Below are positions 51,655 through 60,720 of a DNA stretch of 64,000 nucleotides, piece after piece. The number at the start of each line of letters is the position of its first letter. Position 1 is the first letter of the stretch. Source of the stretch: Bacteroidota bacterium (GTDB lineage: Bacteria; Bacteroidota; Bacteroidia; Flavobacteriales; Weeksellaceae); assembly GCA_023393915.1 (NCBI GenBank), contig JAEXBS010000047.1:62001-126000 (forward strand), given 5' to 3'. A program made the translations under genes and the position numbers. A model generated the notes under the pieces. It had not been told where the DNA came from and searched no databases. It saw nothing but the letters and a program-made list of their open reading frames with translations.

Positions 51655-54543
51655 TTATTTTTTCACTGAAGTCTTCTCTTCTTTAATCCCTCCTTTCTTT
51701 TTGAAAAGGTCATAAGAAATTGCAGAAGCGATAAACCAGGTAGAATAAGTACCAAAACCAACTCCAATTAAAAGAGCAAACATAAATCCTCTAAGGTTCT
51801 CTCCACCTACAATAAAGATAGCTAAAATCACAAGGAAGGTCATGAAAGCTGTGTTAAACGTTCTACCTAAAGTACTGGAGATGGAATCGTTAAATAAACT
51901 CTCTAGAGTAAGGCTCTTCTTCTCTTGTAAGTATTCACGGATTCTATCGAAGATAATTACAGTATCATTAATAGAGTAACCTAATACAGTTAATATCGCT
52001 GCAATAAAATCCTGATTAATCTCCATAGAGAACGGCATAACGTTTCTTAAAAGAGAGTAAGCTCCTAGAATAACAATCGAGTCGTGAAGTAGAGAGGCTA
52101 CCGCACCGGTAGAAAACTGCCATCTTTTGAATCGTATTAATATATATAGGAAGATTCCAATTAAAGAGATAGTAAGTGCTAAGGCCCCTCCTTTTTTGAT
52201 ATCGTCCGCAACGGTAGGACCCACCTTCACGGAGCTAATTACTCCTATTTCATTATCGCCAGAACTTTTGAAACTTTCTAAAGTCGAGCCTTTTGGTAGG
52301 AAGGTCTTAAGTCCTTCAAATAGTCTTGCCTCCACATCTAGATCCGCTTCTAAACTTTCTTCATTCACCCTGTAATCCGTAGTTATTTTTAACTGCGTAT
52401 CGTTTCCAAAGGTTTTTACATCTACCGCATTGGTTTCTCCTTCACTATCGATAAATTGCTTTTCAAGTTCTGTTTGTGCATCATTTGCTACAACGGATTG
52501 ATCAAAACGAACTACATAGGAACGTCCACCATTGAAGTCTACTCCAAATTTAAATCCTTGTGTAAAGATGGATACCAAACTAGCAATTGTAATGATAGCT
52601 GAAATGATATACGCGTACTTACGTTTTCCAATGAAGTCAAACCATGTGTTACGGAATATATTCTTAGACAGTGAAGTCCAAACGGAAAGTCCTTTTCCTT
52701 TGTTTAGACGGTTGAATATCATCAGACGAGTAAGTAAAACGCAGGTAAACATGGACATCAAAATACCAATACCTAGAGTTACAGCAAACCCTTTAATCGG
52801 TCCGGTTCCAAAGATATAAAGCACTACGGCAGTTAATAGTGAAGTTATGTTACCGTCAATAATTGCAGAAAGCGAGAAATTAAATCCTTCGTTATAAGCT
52901 TCCTTAATATTTTTTCCTGCAAAAAGTTCTTCCTTGGTCCTTTCGTATACAATTACGTTCGCATCAATGGCCATGGCCATGGAAAGCACCACCCCAGCAA
53001 TACCAGGTAAAGTTAAGGTCGCATCCACCGAGTCCATAATTCCCATTAGGTAGAATAGGTTGATCGCCATAGCGATTACGGCATAAACCCCTGCACCACC
53101 GTAATAGAAAATAAGATACACAATTACAATAGCAAACGCGATAATAAACGACCATAATCCTGAACTAACCGATTCCGCACCTAATGAAGGTCCTACTACT
53201 TCAGCTTGAACAATCTTGGCACCAGCAGGCAATTTACCTGCTCCTAGCACATTGACAAGATCTTGCGCATCTTCCTGAGTAAAGTTTCCAGAAATCTGGG
53301 TTCTTCCGTTTGGAATTTTATTAATTACATTCGGCGCAGTGTACACTACGTTATCTAGTGTAACAGCCACCGGCTTTCCTACATTTTTCTCGGTTAAAGT
53401 AGCCCAGTCTTTTGAACCTTGACTATCCATTTGCATATCAACGGTAATTCTTCCTAGTTCATCATAGCTGATGTTGGCCGATTCAACGGCTCCGTCTACT
53501 GGTGCCTTCTGATTTATATTCCCTCTAACAGCATAAAGAACTAAATTGTCAGGATCCGAAGCTTCCGGCTTGTATCCCCATTCAAACTTGGTGTATTTGA
53601 TGTGGTTAGGTCTAGCTTCTTTAGCAATAGTTGAATTAAGTATCTTATTTACTTTGGCAGTGTCTGAGAGTTTAACATTCGCTACCCCATTACTCTGAAG
53701 GGTATGAAGTTGAAGTAAGGATTCAAAATCTACGTCTTTAGAAACGCCCATTGAATCTCCTTTGGTTGCAACTAAAGTTTTTACATTCTGAAAATAAGGA
53801 AAGATCTCTTGAATTCCTTGTACCTCCCAAAACTGTAATTTTGCTGAGGTCTGAAGCATTTTCTTAACGCGATCAATATCTTTTACTCCCGGCATCTCAA
53901 CAGAAATACGTCCTGTACCCGGTACTCTTTGAACGTTAGGCTGGGTCACACCCATTTTATCAATACGGGTACGAATAACTTCGTAAGCCGTTCCTGTAGA
54001 CAGTTCAATTCGGTTGCTTACAATTCTTCTTACTTCTTGATCGGTCGTATTGAATTTAATCTCTGAAAGGTTGGTGTTTCCAAACACCTCAGGATCAGCC
54101 AACTTTAAATTAGCTCCTTTCTCTTTATTTACTTGGTCAAATTGCTCGAAAAAGAGTTCGATATATGAGCTCGTAGAGTTTTTCTGCGCCTCGTCCGTAC
54201 GATCCAAAGCCTCGATCACAATCGGATTGGTGGAATAATTCGTTAGGTTATTGATCAAATCTCTTTGATTGATTTCCAAAAGAACATTGATCCCTCCTTT
54301 TAAATCCAAACCAAGTTTCATCTCTTTTTCCTTGGCCAATGGATAAGAAAGCTTAGTAAAACCTAGGTTTAACGTATCTTTTGAAAGTCGCGCAATTTCT
54401 TGCTGGTATTTAACTGGATCGCCTTTTGCAACCAGTTCCGCCTGCTTTTCAATTTTTCCAGCGTACCACGTAGGCAATAGTTCATTGAGACAAATTAGTC
54501 CCAGAACAATAGCTACGAGTGTGATGAGTCCTTTTCCTTGCAT
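51655..54543 (-). CDS. secDF: fused SecD-SecF protein translocase
   Basis: 962 residues, the single-chain form usual in Bacteroidota. Uses the proton gradient to pull secreted proteins into the periplasm. SecD part: LGLDLKGGINVLLEI (near 77), periplasmic domains, then GIAGVVLSMAMAIDANVIVYERTKEEL near 520 with the functional Asp. SecF part from about 620: GVDFNGGRSYVVRFD, VGPTVADDIKKGGALAL, and GYSINDTVIIFDRIRE. Twelve hydrophobic helices in total. An exact -7 box lies 28 bases upstream. Confidence 0.96.
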   Translation of the reverse strand: MQGKGLITLVAIVLGLICLNELLPTWYAGKIEKQAELVAKGDPVKYQQEIARLSKDTLNLGFTKLSYPLAKEKEMKLGLDLKGGINVLLEINQRDLINNLTNYSTNPIVIEALDRTDEAQKNSTSSYIELFFEQFDQVNKEKGANLKLADPEVFGNTNLSEIKFNTTDQEVRRIVSNRIELSTGTAYEVIRTRIDKMGVTQPNVQRVPGTGRISVEMPGVKDIDRVKKMLQTSAKLQFWEVQGIQEIFPYFQNVKTLVATKGDSMGVSKDVDFESLLQLHTLQSNGVANVKLSDTAKVNKILNSTIAKEARPNHIKYTKFEWGYKPEASDPDNLVLYAVRGNINQKAPVDGAVESANISYDELGRITVDMQMDSQGSKDWATLTEKNVGKPVAVTLDNVVYTAPNVINKIPNGRTQISGNFTQEDAQDLVNVLGAGKLPAGAKIVQAEVVGPSLGAESVSSGLWSFIIAFAIVIVYLIFYYGGAGVYAVIAMAINLFYLMGIMDSVDATLTLPGIAGVVLSMAMAIDANVIVYERTKEELFAGKNIKEAYNEGFNFSLSAIIDGNITSLLTAVVLYIFGTGPIKGFAVTLGIGILMSMFTCVLLTRLMIFNRLNKGKGLSVWTSLSKNIFRNTWFDFIGKRKYAYIISAIITIASLVSIFTQGFKFGVDFNGGRSYVVRFDQSVVANDAQTELEKQFIDSEGETNAVDVKTFGNDTQLKITTDYRVNEESLEADLDVEARLFEGLKTFLPKGSTLESFKSSGDNEIGVISSVKVGPTVADDIKKGGALALTISLIGIFLYILIRFKRWQFSTGAVASLLHDSIVILGAYSLLRNVMPFSMEINQDFIAAILTVLGYSINDTVIIFDRIREYLQEKKSLTLESLFNDSISSTLGRTFNTAFMTFLVILAIFIVGGENLRGFMFALLIGVGFGTYSTWFIASAISYDLFKKKGGIKEEKTSVKK

Positions 54544-54571
54544 TTTAATTACAACATTAAATTTTAGTCGG

Positions 54572-54579
54572 CAAATATA
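54572..54579 (-). promoter_or_regulatory. -7 box of secDF
   Basis: The minus strand reads TATATTTG, exact consensus, 28 bases before the ATG. Confidence 0.55.
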
Positions 54580-54658
54580 GCGATTTACAATTCAATTAAG
54601 AATATTTTAACGCTCCAATTGCAGTAAAAACAAGGATTTATGTTAATAAAGCTCCAAT

Positions 54659-54699
54659 AAAAAAAGCGATTCTAGGTCGAGAACCTGAATCGCTTTTCA
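54659..54699 (-). terminator. intrinsic terminator of hemN
   Basis: Arms AAAAGCGATTC and GAATCGCTTTT with an inner AGGTT/AACCT pairing and a short loop; the minus strand continues with seven T. Confidence 0.9.
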
Positions 54700-54743
54700 T
54701 TATTGATTGACCTGTATTAAAAAGGCTAAACAGGTGTAAACAC

Positions 54744-56108
54744 CTAAACCGTCATAGAAAATATACGGGTTTCAGGTGCGTTTCGTAGCATTCTAAGGTC
54801 TAAAGTCATCGCTACGTTACGAGAAAAAGCACGTCCTTTTTCTGTTATTCTAATTTTTCCAGGCTCTAATTCTACCAGTCCGTCGTGCTCCATCTCTTTT
54901 AAGCGCTCTTGAGCCTCTTCTAATTCCGGTAAGGCTTCATCGGTGTTCCATTGAGTCTCTAGTCGACACATTAAGTTTAAAATGTGCTGGCGAATAATTA
55001 AATCTTCCTTAGAAAGCACATGGCCTTTAACCACCGGAAGCTTTCCTTCCTCAACTCTTTTTTGGTAGTCCTCTACCGTTTTATCATTCTGAGCAAAGCC
55101 GTACCAACTATCCGAGATCGCACTCATTCCAAGACCTACCATAAGTTGGGTTTTACTAGAGGAGTATCCCATGAAATTTCTATGGATTTTTCCATTTAAA
55201 AGACTCTGATACAAATCATCATGTTCTAACGAAAAATGATCCATTCCCACTTCTAAATACCCTAACTCTTCTAAAAGATTTTTACCATTCTCGTAAAGTT
55301 TTCTTTTTTCTTCACCGCTTGGGAGGTCGTTCTCATCAAATCCGCGCTGCCCTACTCCTTTGATCCAAGGAACGTGCGCATAAGAGTAGAACGCAATTCG
55401 ATCAGGTTTAAGCTCCATTGTTTTGGTAATGGTTGAAAACATCTTTTCCCAAATTTGATGGGGAAGACCAAATACCAAATCATGTGAAATACTGGTATAT
55501 CCTATTTCTCTTGCCCATTGGGTCGCATTTTTCACGTTTTCAAAAGGCTGTATTCTATTGATCGCTTTTTGAACCACCGGATCGTAATCCTGTACACCGT
55601 AACTCACACGACGAAAACCTAAATCATAGAGCACTTGAAGATGTTCCTTGGTGGTATTGTTGGGATGCCCTTCAAAACTAAATTCCGGATTTGGATCCAC
55701 AATCGCTTTCGACAAGAGGCGCTCTAACAAGAGTTTTAAGTTTTCTGGAGAGAAAAACGTAGGAGTTCCTCCACCTAGGTGAAGCTCTTTTATTCTGGGT
55801 TTTTGTTCTCCAAAAACGTTTAGATACAAATCCCATTCTTTAAGTACCGATTCCAAATAAGGTGTCTCTACCGTATGTTTCTTTGTTATTCGTTTGTGGC
55901 AGGCACAAAACGTACATAGACTCTCACAAAAAGGCAGGTGAATATAAATAGAAATTCCTTCCGATTCATTTGATTCATCAAAAGAGCGCTTAACCGACTC
56001 CTCCCACTTCACAGAAGAAAAGGATTCTAAATCCCAAAAAGGTACGGTAGGATACGAGGTATAACGAGGTCCTGGTATATTGTATTTATCAATTAAAGAA
56101 CGATTCAT
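54744..56108 (-). CDS. hemN: oxygen-independent coproporphyrinogen III dehydrogenase
   Basis: 454 residues, a radical-SAM enzyme of haem synthesis working without oxygen. The cluster motif is CESLCTFCAC (Cys61, 65, 68 plus Cys70), the C-x3-C-x2-C-x-C pattern specific to true HemN rather than HemW. LHLGGGTPTF follows, the SAM-binding Gly motif. The HemN C-terminal domain is complete and the N-terminal trip-wire region (IPGPRYTSYPTVPFW) is present. The -7 box TAATTTTG ends five bases before the ATG. Confidence 0.94.
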   Translation of the reverse strand: MNRSLIDKYNIPGPRYTSYPTVPFWDLESFSSVKWEESVKRSFDESNESEGISIYIHLPFCESLCTFCACHKRITKKHTVETPYLESVLKEWDLYLNVFGEQKPRIKELHLGGGTPTFFSPENLKLLLERLLSKAIVDPNPEFSFEGHPNNTTKEHLQVLYDLGFRRVSYGVQDYDPVVQKAINRIQPFENVKNATQWAREIGYTSISHDLVFGLPHQIWEKMFSTITKTMELKPDRIAFYSYAHVPWIKGVGQRGFDENDLPSGEEKRKLYENGKNLLEELGYLEVGMDHFSLEHDDLYQSLLNGKIHRNFMGYSSSKTQLMVGLGMSAISDSWYGFAQNDKTVEDYQKRVEEGKLPVVKGHVLSKEDLIIRQHILNLMCRLETQWNTDEALPELEEAQERLKEMEHDGLVELEPGKIRITEKGRAFSRNVAMTLDLRMLRNAPETRIFSMTV

Positions 56109-56112
56109 TTTG

Positions 56113-56120
56113 CAAAATTA
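56113..56120 (-). promoter_or_regulatory. -7 box of hemN
   Basis: The minus strand reads TAATTTTG, exact TAnnTTTG, ending five bases before the ATG; a leaderless transcript is likely. Confidence 0.5.
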
Positions 56121-56186
56121 CAAATTATATTTCCTTGCCTAAGAAAAACTGAATCTTATCATCTATCACTACAATAACCAAGGTCA

Positions 56187-57224
56187 CTAATTTTTGTTTT
56201 TCTTTTGATTCGTCCAATCCCAAAGAACGATTTTACCTTTCCCTGCCGCTACGAATCGGTTTTCATCTATCCATTGACCTACAAAAAATCCTTTTTCATC
56301 TGAAATTTTTTCCCAGGATTTTCCATCGTCCTTGGAGAAGGAAAGGTGCTGATCTCCAAGCACAATGATTTGCTTTCCATTAGACCCCGGCCGATACTGA
56401 ACAAAAGTCATATACCCCGCATTTTTTCCACTTGCAACGGTTTTCCAGGTTTTTCCTCCGTCATCGGTAATAATAATATTATCCTTATTAGCCATTTGAT
56501 CCGTATAATCTCCTCCTACGGCAATTCCTCGCTCATTGGAATAGAAATCGACCGAGTATAGTCCGCTAGAGCTTTTCCCTTGCATTGCTGGTGTATTATA
56601 AACCCTCCACTCTTTGCTATCCCAATGAAATACTCTTGAAACGCTCCCTCCTGTAACAAGCCAAAGGTCATTGCCAACGGATGAGAAATTCGAGTTGCTC
56701 GCGGCAAAAGCCGCTTCCCCTTCTTTCATTTTAGGAAGCACATCACAAGGAAGCATTGCCCAACGATTCTCTTTAGGCTGAAATTTTGCAATTTTTGTAC
56801 AGGTTTTATTGGGATCGCTAAAGGTCCAACCTTCCCCTTCCTCAGTAAAATGAATTGCATCATAAAAAGCCGTATCTAAGGAATCGGTTTGAATCAAACG
56901 ATTAGAAAGTGAACCCAACTTAATACGGTAAAACCGCGCTGGACTCCCAATAGAGATGGTATAAAAATGCTTTTTGTGGTAACCTATAGTTCTAAATTCC
57001 AAATTTTCACTAGATAATCGAACCTGCTTGGTTCTTTTTGGATTACTAATATCCACCCTTCCCATTTTCGATTGACTGCCAGCGTAATAGACCGAATTTC
57101 CTACGACTTCAATGGCTCGAATCGAAATATCGTCCTCAAGCAGCAAAGTTCGGGTTTGCCCCCAATAACCATTCGTAGAAAAAACCAGGACCACTAAGGC
57201 CAAGTAAAATTTAATGTACTTCAT
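56187..57224 (-). CDS. exported Ycf48/BNR-type beta-propeller protein
   Basis: 345 residues from ATG 57224. A Sec signal peptide (IKFYLALVVLVFSTNGYWGQ) is followed by beta-propeller blades carrying Asp-box patterns such as ITDDGGKTWKTV and FSKDDGKSWEKI, as in Ycf48/photosystem-assembly-like and sialidase-type propellers. No catalytic residues of sialidases are visible. Function unknown; many Flavobacteriia have such secreted propellers. It follows the permease by 68 bases with a terminator in between. Confidence 0.8.
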   Translation of the reverse strand: MKYIKFYLALVVLVFSTNGYWGQTRTLLLEDDISIRAIEVVGNSVYYAGSQSKMGRVDISNPKRTKQVRLSSENLEFRTIGYHKKHFYTISIGSPARFYRIKLGSLSNRLIQTDSLDTAFYDAIHFTEEGEGWTFSDPNKTCTKIAKFQPKENRWAMLPCDVLPKMKEGEAAFAASNSNFSSVGNDLWLVTGGSVSRVFHWDSKEWRVYNTPAMQGKSSSGLYSVDFYSNERGIAVGGDYTDQMANKDNIIITDDGGKTWKTVASGKNAGYMTFVQYRPGSNGKQIIVLGDQHLSFSKDDGKSWEKISDEKGFFVGQWIDENRFVAAGKGKIVLWDWTNQKKNKN

Positions 57225-57231
57225 CACTTTT

Positions 57232-57267
57232 AAATTAAAAATCCCAGCCCCAAAAAAGGACCGGGAT
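57232..57267 (-). terminator. intrinsic terminator of the APC permease gene
   Basis: On the minus strand ATCCCGGTCC pairs with GGGCTGGGAT (two G-U pairs) around a T-rich loop, followed by TTTTT. It ends eight bases before the next ATG. Confidence 0.8.
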
Positions 57268-57292
57268 AAAGTTAACATCCTTCTTTCAAGGA

Positions 57293-58969
57293 TTATTTTC
57301 TATTTTTTAAATATTCATACCCATAATAAATCGTATGAATCACTACCATAATGGTCGAGAAGATTACTAGTCCGGTATCGTCCACTTTTGCATCCTGATG
57401 ATGCAAGAAAGTAAGAACTGCCAAAACTAAAGTTAAACCTAAACCACTTAGCGCCGTAATGCGATAATTCTTCGGATCGGTATTCGTTCCGTTTGCTTTT
57501 CCTAGGAAAGAGTTTTTAATACCTCGGTACAAGTAGATATCCATACCGATCATCATCCAGCACACGAGACGAATCCAGGTATCAAAAGGAAGGAAAGCCA
57601 TCATTCCAAAACAAACCAAAATCCCTGCAATCGGAACAAAAGGTACTAAAGGCGTACGAAATGCTCTAGGTGCATTGGGTTGGGTCTTACGCATCACAAG
57701 TACTCCTATACATACTAATATAAAAGCGAAGAGCGTTCCAATACTGGTCATCTCACCCACTACTCTTCCGGGAATAAATGCAGCAAAAAGACTTACAAAA
57801 ATTAAAAAGAAAATGTTGGATTTGAAAGGAGTTCTAAAACGCGTATGGATCTCAGAGAAAACTTTAGGTAGAAGTCCGTCCTTACTCATAGAATAGAATA
57901 CACGACTCTGTCCCATCAGCATTACTAAGATTACCGAAGCATACCCTAGTAAAATTGCTACAATAATGGAGGTATTCAGCCAAGGATATTCTGGAACAAC
58001 TTTACCGTTTATAGCCGCACCCATAGCATCAATAGCAATAGCTACCGGAGCTAAGTGATCTCCACTACCTCCAGCGGTGAATTCTTTATAATGAACAACC
58101 CCTACCATTACATAGGCAAAGATGATATAGAGCACCGTACAAATAATAAGCGAACCCATAATACCTATAGGCATCGCTTTTTTCGGATTCTTTGTTTCCT
58201 GAGCAGCAGTGGATACGGCATCAAAACCTATATAGGCAAAGAAGACTATGGCGGCTGCCCGTATGACCCCAGACCAGCCGTATTCTCCAAAAGTACCCGT
58301 ATTTTCAGGAATAAGCGGAGTTAAGTTTTCCGGTTTGATGTATTTGAAACCAATAACAATGAATACTATAACGATAGCCACTTTTAGAACCACAATTGCC
58401 CCATTGACCCAGGCAGATTCACTCGTTCCTTTGATAAGAACTAGCGACATCACCACGACGATGAAAACCGCCGGTAGGTTAACCAGTCCCATTTCTCCTG
58501 CTGAAGTGACATCAAAGGGAGTGATCATGAGCTGTTCGGGAAGCGCCACCCCAAAATTGCTGAAAAATTTACCGAGATAACCACTCCAGCTCGAAGCCAC
58601 GGTGGCCGCTCCCACCGCATATTCTAAGACCAAATCCCATCCAATAATCCATGCGATAAACTCGCCCATGGTAGCATAAGAATAGGTATAAGCACTTCCT
58701 GCTACAGGAATCATTGAAGCGAATTCAGCGTAACAAAGTCCAGCGAATGCGCACCCTAGGGCAGCAATGATAAACGATACCATGATCCCAGGACCCGCAT
58801 GATTTGCAGCAGCCATCCCTGTAATAGAGAAAAGTCCTGCTCCAATGATTGCACCGATCCCTAGAGCAACGAGAGAACCTGCCGTTAAAGTTTTTTTCAA
58901 TCCTTTCTCGGATTCTTCTGCCTCTTCAAGCAGTTGATTTAGAGGCTTGGTCCTCCACAAATTTGACAT
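57293..58969 (-). CDS. APC-superfamily amino acid permease (CAT-like)
   Basis: 558 residues from ATG 58969, 12-13 hydrophobic helices plus a C-terminal extension. Conserved APC sequence: LGIGAIIGAGLFSITG in helix 1 (substrate carboxylate binding), AGSAYTYSYATMGEFIAWIIGWDLVLEY, and FFAYIGFDAVSTAAQETKNPKKAMP. The length and sequence fit the cationic amino acid transporter (CAT) group; the specific amino acid is unclear. A -7 box and a 10-bp direct repeat lie upstream. Confidence 0.92.
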   Translation of the reverse strand: MSNLWRTKPLNQLLEEAEESEKGLKKTLTAGSLVALGIGAIIGAGLFSITGMAAANHAGPGIMVSFIIAALGCAFAGLCYAEFASMIPVAGSAYTYSYATMGEFIAWIIGWDLVLEYAVGAATVASSWSGYLGKFFSNFGVALPEQLMITPFDVTSAGEMGLVNLPAVFIVVVMSLVLIKGTSESAWVNGAIVVLKVAIVIVFIVIGFKYIKPENLTPLIPENTGTFGEYGWSGVIRAAAIVFFAYIGFDAVSTAAQETKNPKKAMPIGIMGSLIICTVLYIIFAYVMVGVVHYKEFTAGGSGDHLAPVAIAIDAMGAAINGKVVPEYPWLNTSIIVAILLGYASVILVMLMGQSRVFYSMSKDGLLPKVFSEIHTRFRTPFKSNIFFLIFVSLFAAFIPGRVVGEMTSIGTLFAFILVCIGVLVMRKTQPNAPRAFRTPLVPFVPIAGILVCFGMMAFLPFDTWIRLVCWMMIGMDIYLYRGIKNSFLGKANGTNTDPKNYRITALSGLGLTLVLAVLTFLHHQDAKVDDTGLVIFSTIMVVIHTIYYGYEYLKNRK

Positions 58970-58989
58970 GTTTAAATATTTTAGTTTCC

Positions 58990-59030
58990 CAAAAGTATAA
59001 ATTTCTAGCAATTCTTAACAATTCTTAACA
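58990..59030 (-). promoter_or_regulatory. promoter and 10-bp direct repeat of the APC permease
   Basis: The minus strand reads TACTTTTG (complement of 58990-58997), exact -7 box, with a TTG 21 bases upstream. ATTCTTAACA is repeated without gap at 59011-59020 and 59021-59030, over the -33 region. A 10-base period places two identical sites on one helix face, as for a dimeric repressor or activator. Confidence 0.5.
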
Positions 59031-59189
59031 GTAAATTTCATTTTTTTTTGAATAAGCACCACCCCTTTCCTTCATATTATTCGATTTTAGCTTTGAACAT
59101 TTCTCTATGTTTGAATCAAAAAATTAAAAATTTTAAAAATCTTCTTTAGAGGAAAATCTCCTTCTTAGAAAACTCTTTATCTTTAGCCC

Positions 59190-59858
59190 ATGAATCTCTA
59201 CGAGCTCTTTATTCTTCCCTATCACTCCTATCAAACCTACCAAATCGTTCTTGAAGCGATTGCAGCTTTATTAGGTCTGGCCAGTGTCTATTACTCAATC
59301 AAAAAAAACATTTGGGTTTATCCTACGGGATTAATTTCCACGGGCATCTATGTTTACATTCTCTTTGTTTTTGGACTTCTAGGAGATATGTTAGTCAATG
59401 TATACTATACGATCATGAGCATTTATGGATGGATTCTTTGGAGTTCGAATTCTAAGGATCACGTGCATGTCGAAGTTGAAAGAGCAACCAAGAGAGATTG
59501 GCTTATTTCAGGTGTTCTATTTTTTGTCAGTTTGTTTTTAGTCGCCCTGATCTATTATTATAAACCTATCATTGACAACGGATTTGATAGTAAGGGTGTT
59601 GAATTAGGTTTTTACCATCTGGATTGGGCCAACTATTTGGACATTTTTACCACAGCTTTATTACTTGTAGGTATGTGGCTCATGGCCAAAAGAAGAATCG
59701 AGAACTGGCTGTTTTGGATCCTTGCTGATCTTATATGCATCCCCATGTTCATTTATAAAGGACTTGGAATCACTTCCGTTCAATATTTAATCTTTACGAT
59801 TATGGCTATTATTGGGTATAGGGAATGGAAGAAAACCGATCTCAAAGCTTTAGAGTAA
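59190..59858 (+). CDS. pnuC: PnuC-family nicotinamide-riboside/thiamine transporter
   Basis: 222 residues, seven or eight hydrophobic helices. IEAIAALLGLASVYYSIKKNIWVYPTG is close to the actual LEAIAALLGLASVYYSIKKN opening of the family; NVYYTIMSIYGWILW contains the substrate-binding Trp-rich motif. It moves nicotinamide riboside or thiamine by facilitated diffusion. No TPP riboswitch or nadR gene is visible nearby, so the vitamin is uncertain. A TATCTTTA sequence five bases before the ATG is a near-match -7 box. Confidence 0.9.
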   Translation: MNLYELFILPYHSYQTYQIVLEAIAALLGLASVYYSIKKNIWVYPTGLISTGIYVYILFVFGLLGDMLVNVYYTIMSIYGWILWSSNSKDHVHVEVERATKRDWLISGVLFFVSLFLVALIYYYKPIIDNGFDSKGVELGFYHLDWANYLDIFTTALLLVGMWLMAKRRIENWLFWILADLICIPMFIYKGLGITSVQYLIFTIMAIIGYREWKKTDLKALE

Positions 59859-59861
59859 AGC

Positions 59862-59894
59862 TTTGATACCTCCTGGCTTCTGGCCTTAGTTTTG
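59862..59894 (+). promoter_or_regulatory. dapF promoter
   Basis: TTTG (59862-59865), 21 bases, TAGTTTTG (59887-59894): both elements match the Bacteroidota consensus. Predicted start near 59900, 26 bases before the ATG. Confidence 0.65.
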
Positions 59895-59925
59895 TATCTT
59901 TACCCAGTAAAAAAACGCCCACTCA

Positions 59926-60702
59926 ATGAATAAAATTCCTTTCTATAAATACCAAGGTACCGGAAACGATTTCATTATGATCGATAACCGAACGGGTAAG
60001 TATTCCTCTTTATCTCAGGAAAAGGTTAATTTCTTATGCGATCGCCGGTTTGGCATTGGAGCCGATGGACTGATTCTACTTGAAAAATCAGAAAATGCTG
60101 ATTTTCAAATGGTTTACTACAACTCGGATGGAAATGAAAGTACGATGTGCGGAAACGGTGGACGTTGCTTGGTTGCCTTTGCTCATGAGTTAGGTCTATT
60201 CAATCGAACGTGTTTATTTAACGCTATTGATGGACTTCATCAGGCGGAGTACCACGATGGTATTATTGAATTAAAAATGATAGATGTCAATCAAATCAAC
60301 CGGTTCAAGGACGATTATGTACTCAATACAGGTTCACCACACTACGTTCAGTACGCGGAAAAGGTGGATGATTTTCCTGTATATGAAAAAGGCAAAGCCA
60401 TTAGAGAATCGGAGGAATTTATAAAAGAAGGGATCAATGTAAACTTTGTAGAAATTCTTGGACCCCATCACTTAGCCGTTCGTACTTATGAAAGAGGCGT
60501 GGAAGACGAGACCCTTAGTTGTGGAACGGGAGTAAGCGCTGCGGCCATTAGCTATTTAGAAAATCACGGAGGTAGTGAAGTAGATGTTGAAGTACTAGGA
60601 GGAACTTTAAAAGTTCGTGCAGAAAAATCACCTTCAGGGTTCCAAGATGTATGGCTCATAGGTCCTGCTGAAAAAGTATTTGAAGGACAGATTTCAATAT
60701 AA
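59926..60702 (+). CDS. dapF: diaminopimelate epimerase
   Basis: 258 residues. Interconverts LL- and meso-diaminopimelate for lysine and peptidoglycan. Catalytic cysteines: Cys75 in STMCGNGGRC and Cys199 in TLSCGTGVSAA. The N-terminus FYKYQGTGNDFIMID binds substrate. It precedes mltG by 18 bases, linking precursor supply and wall processing in one unit. Confidence 0.96.
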   Translation: MNKIPFYKYQGTGNDFIMIDNRTGKYSSLSQEKVNFLCDRRFGIGADGLILLEKSENADFQMVYYNSDGNESTMCGNGGRCLVAFAHELGLFNRTCLFNAIDGLHQAEYHDGIIELKMIDVNQINRFKDDYVLNTGSPHYVQYAEKVDDFPVYEKGKAIRESEEFIKEGINVNFVEILGPHHLAVRTYERGVEDETLSCGTGVSAAAISYLENHGGSEVDVEVLGGTLKVRAEKSPSGFQDVWLIGPAEKVFEGQISI

Positions 60703-60720
60703 TTGAATAAAATACAGAGA

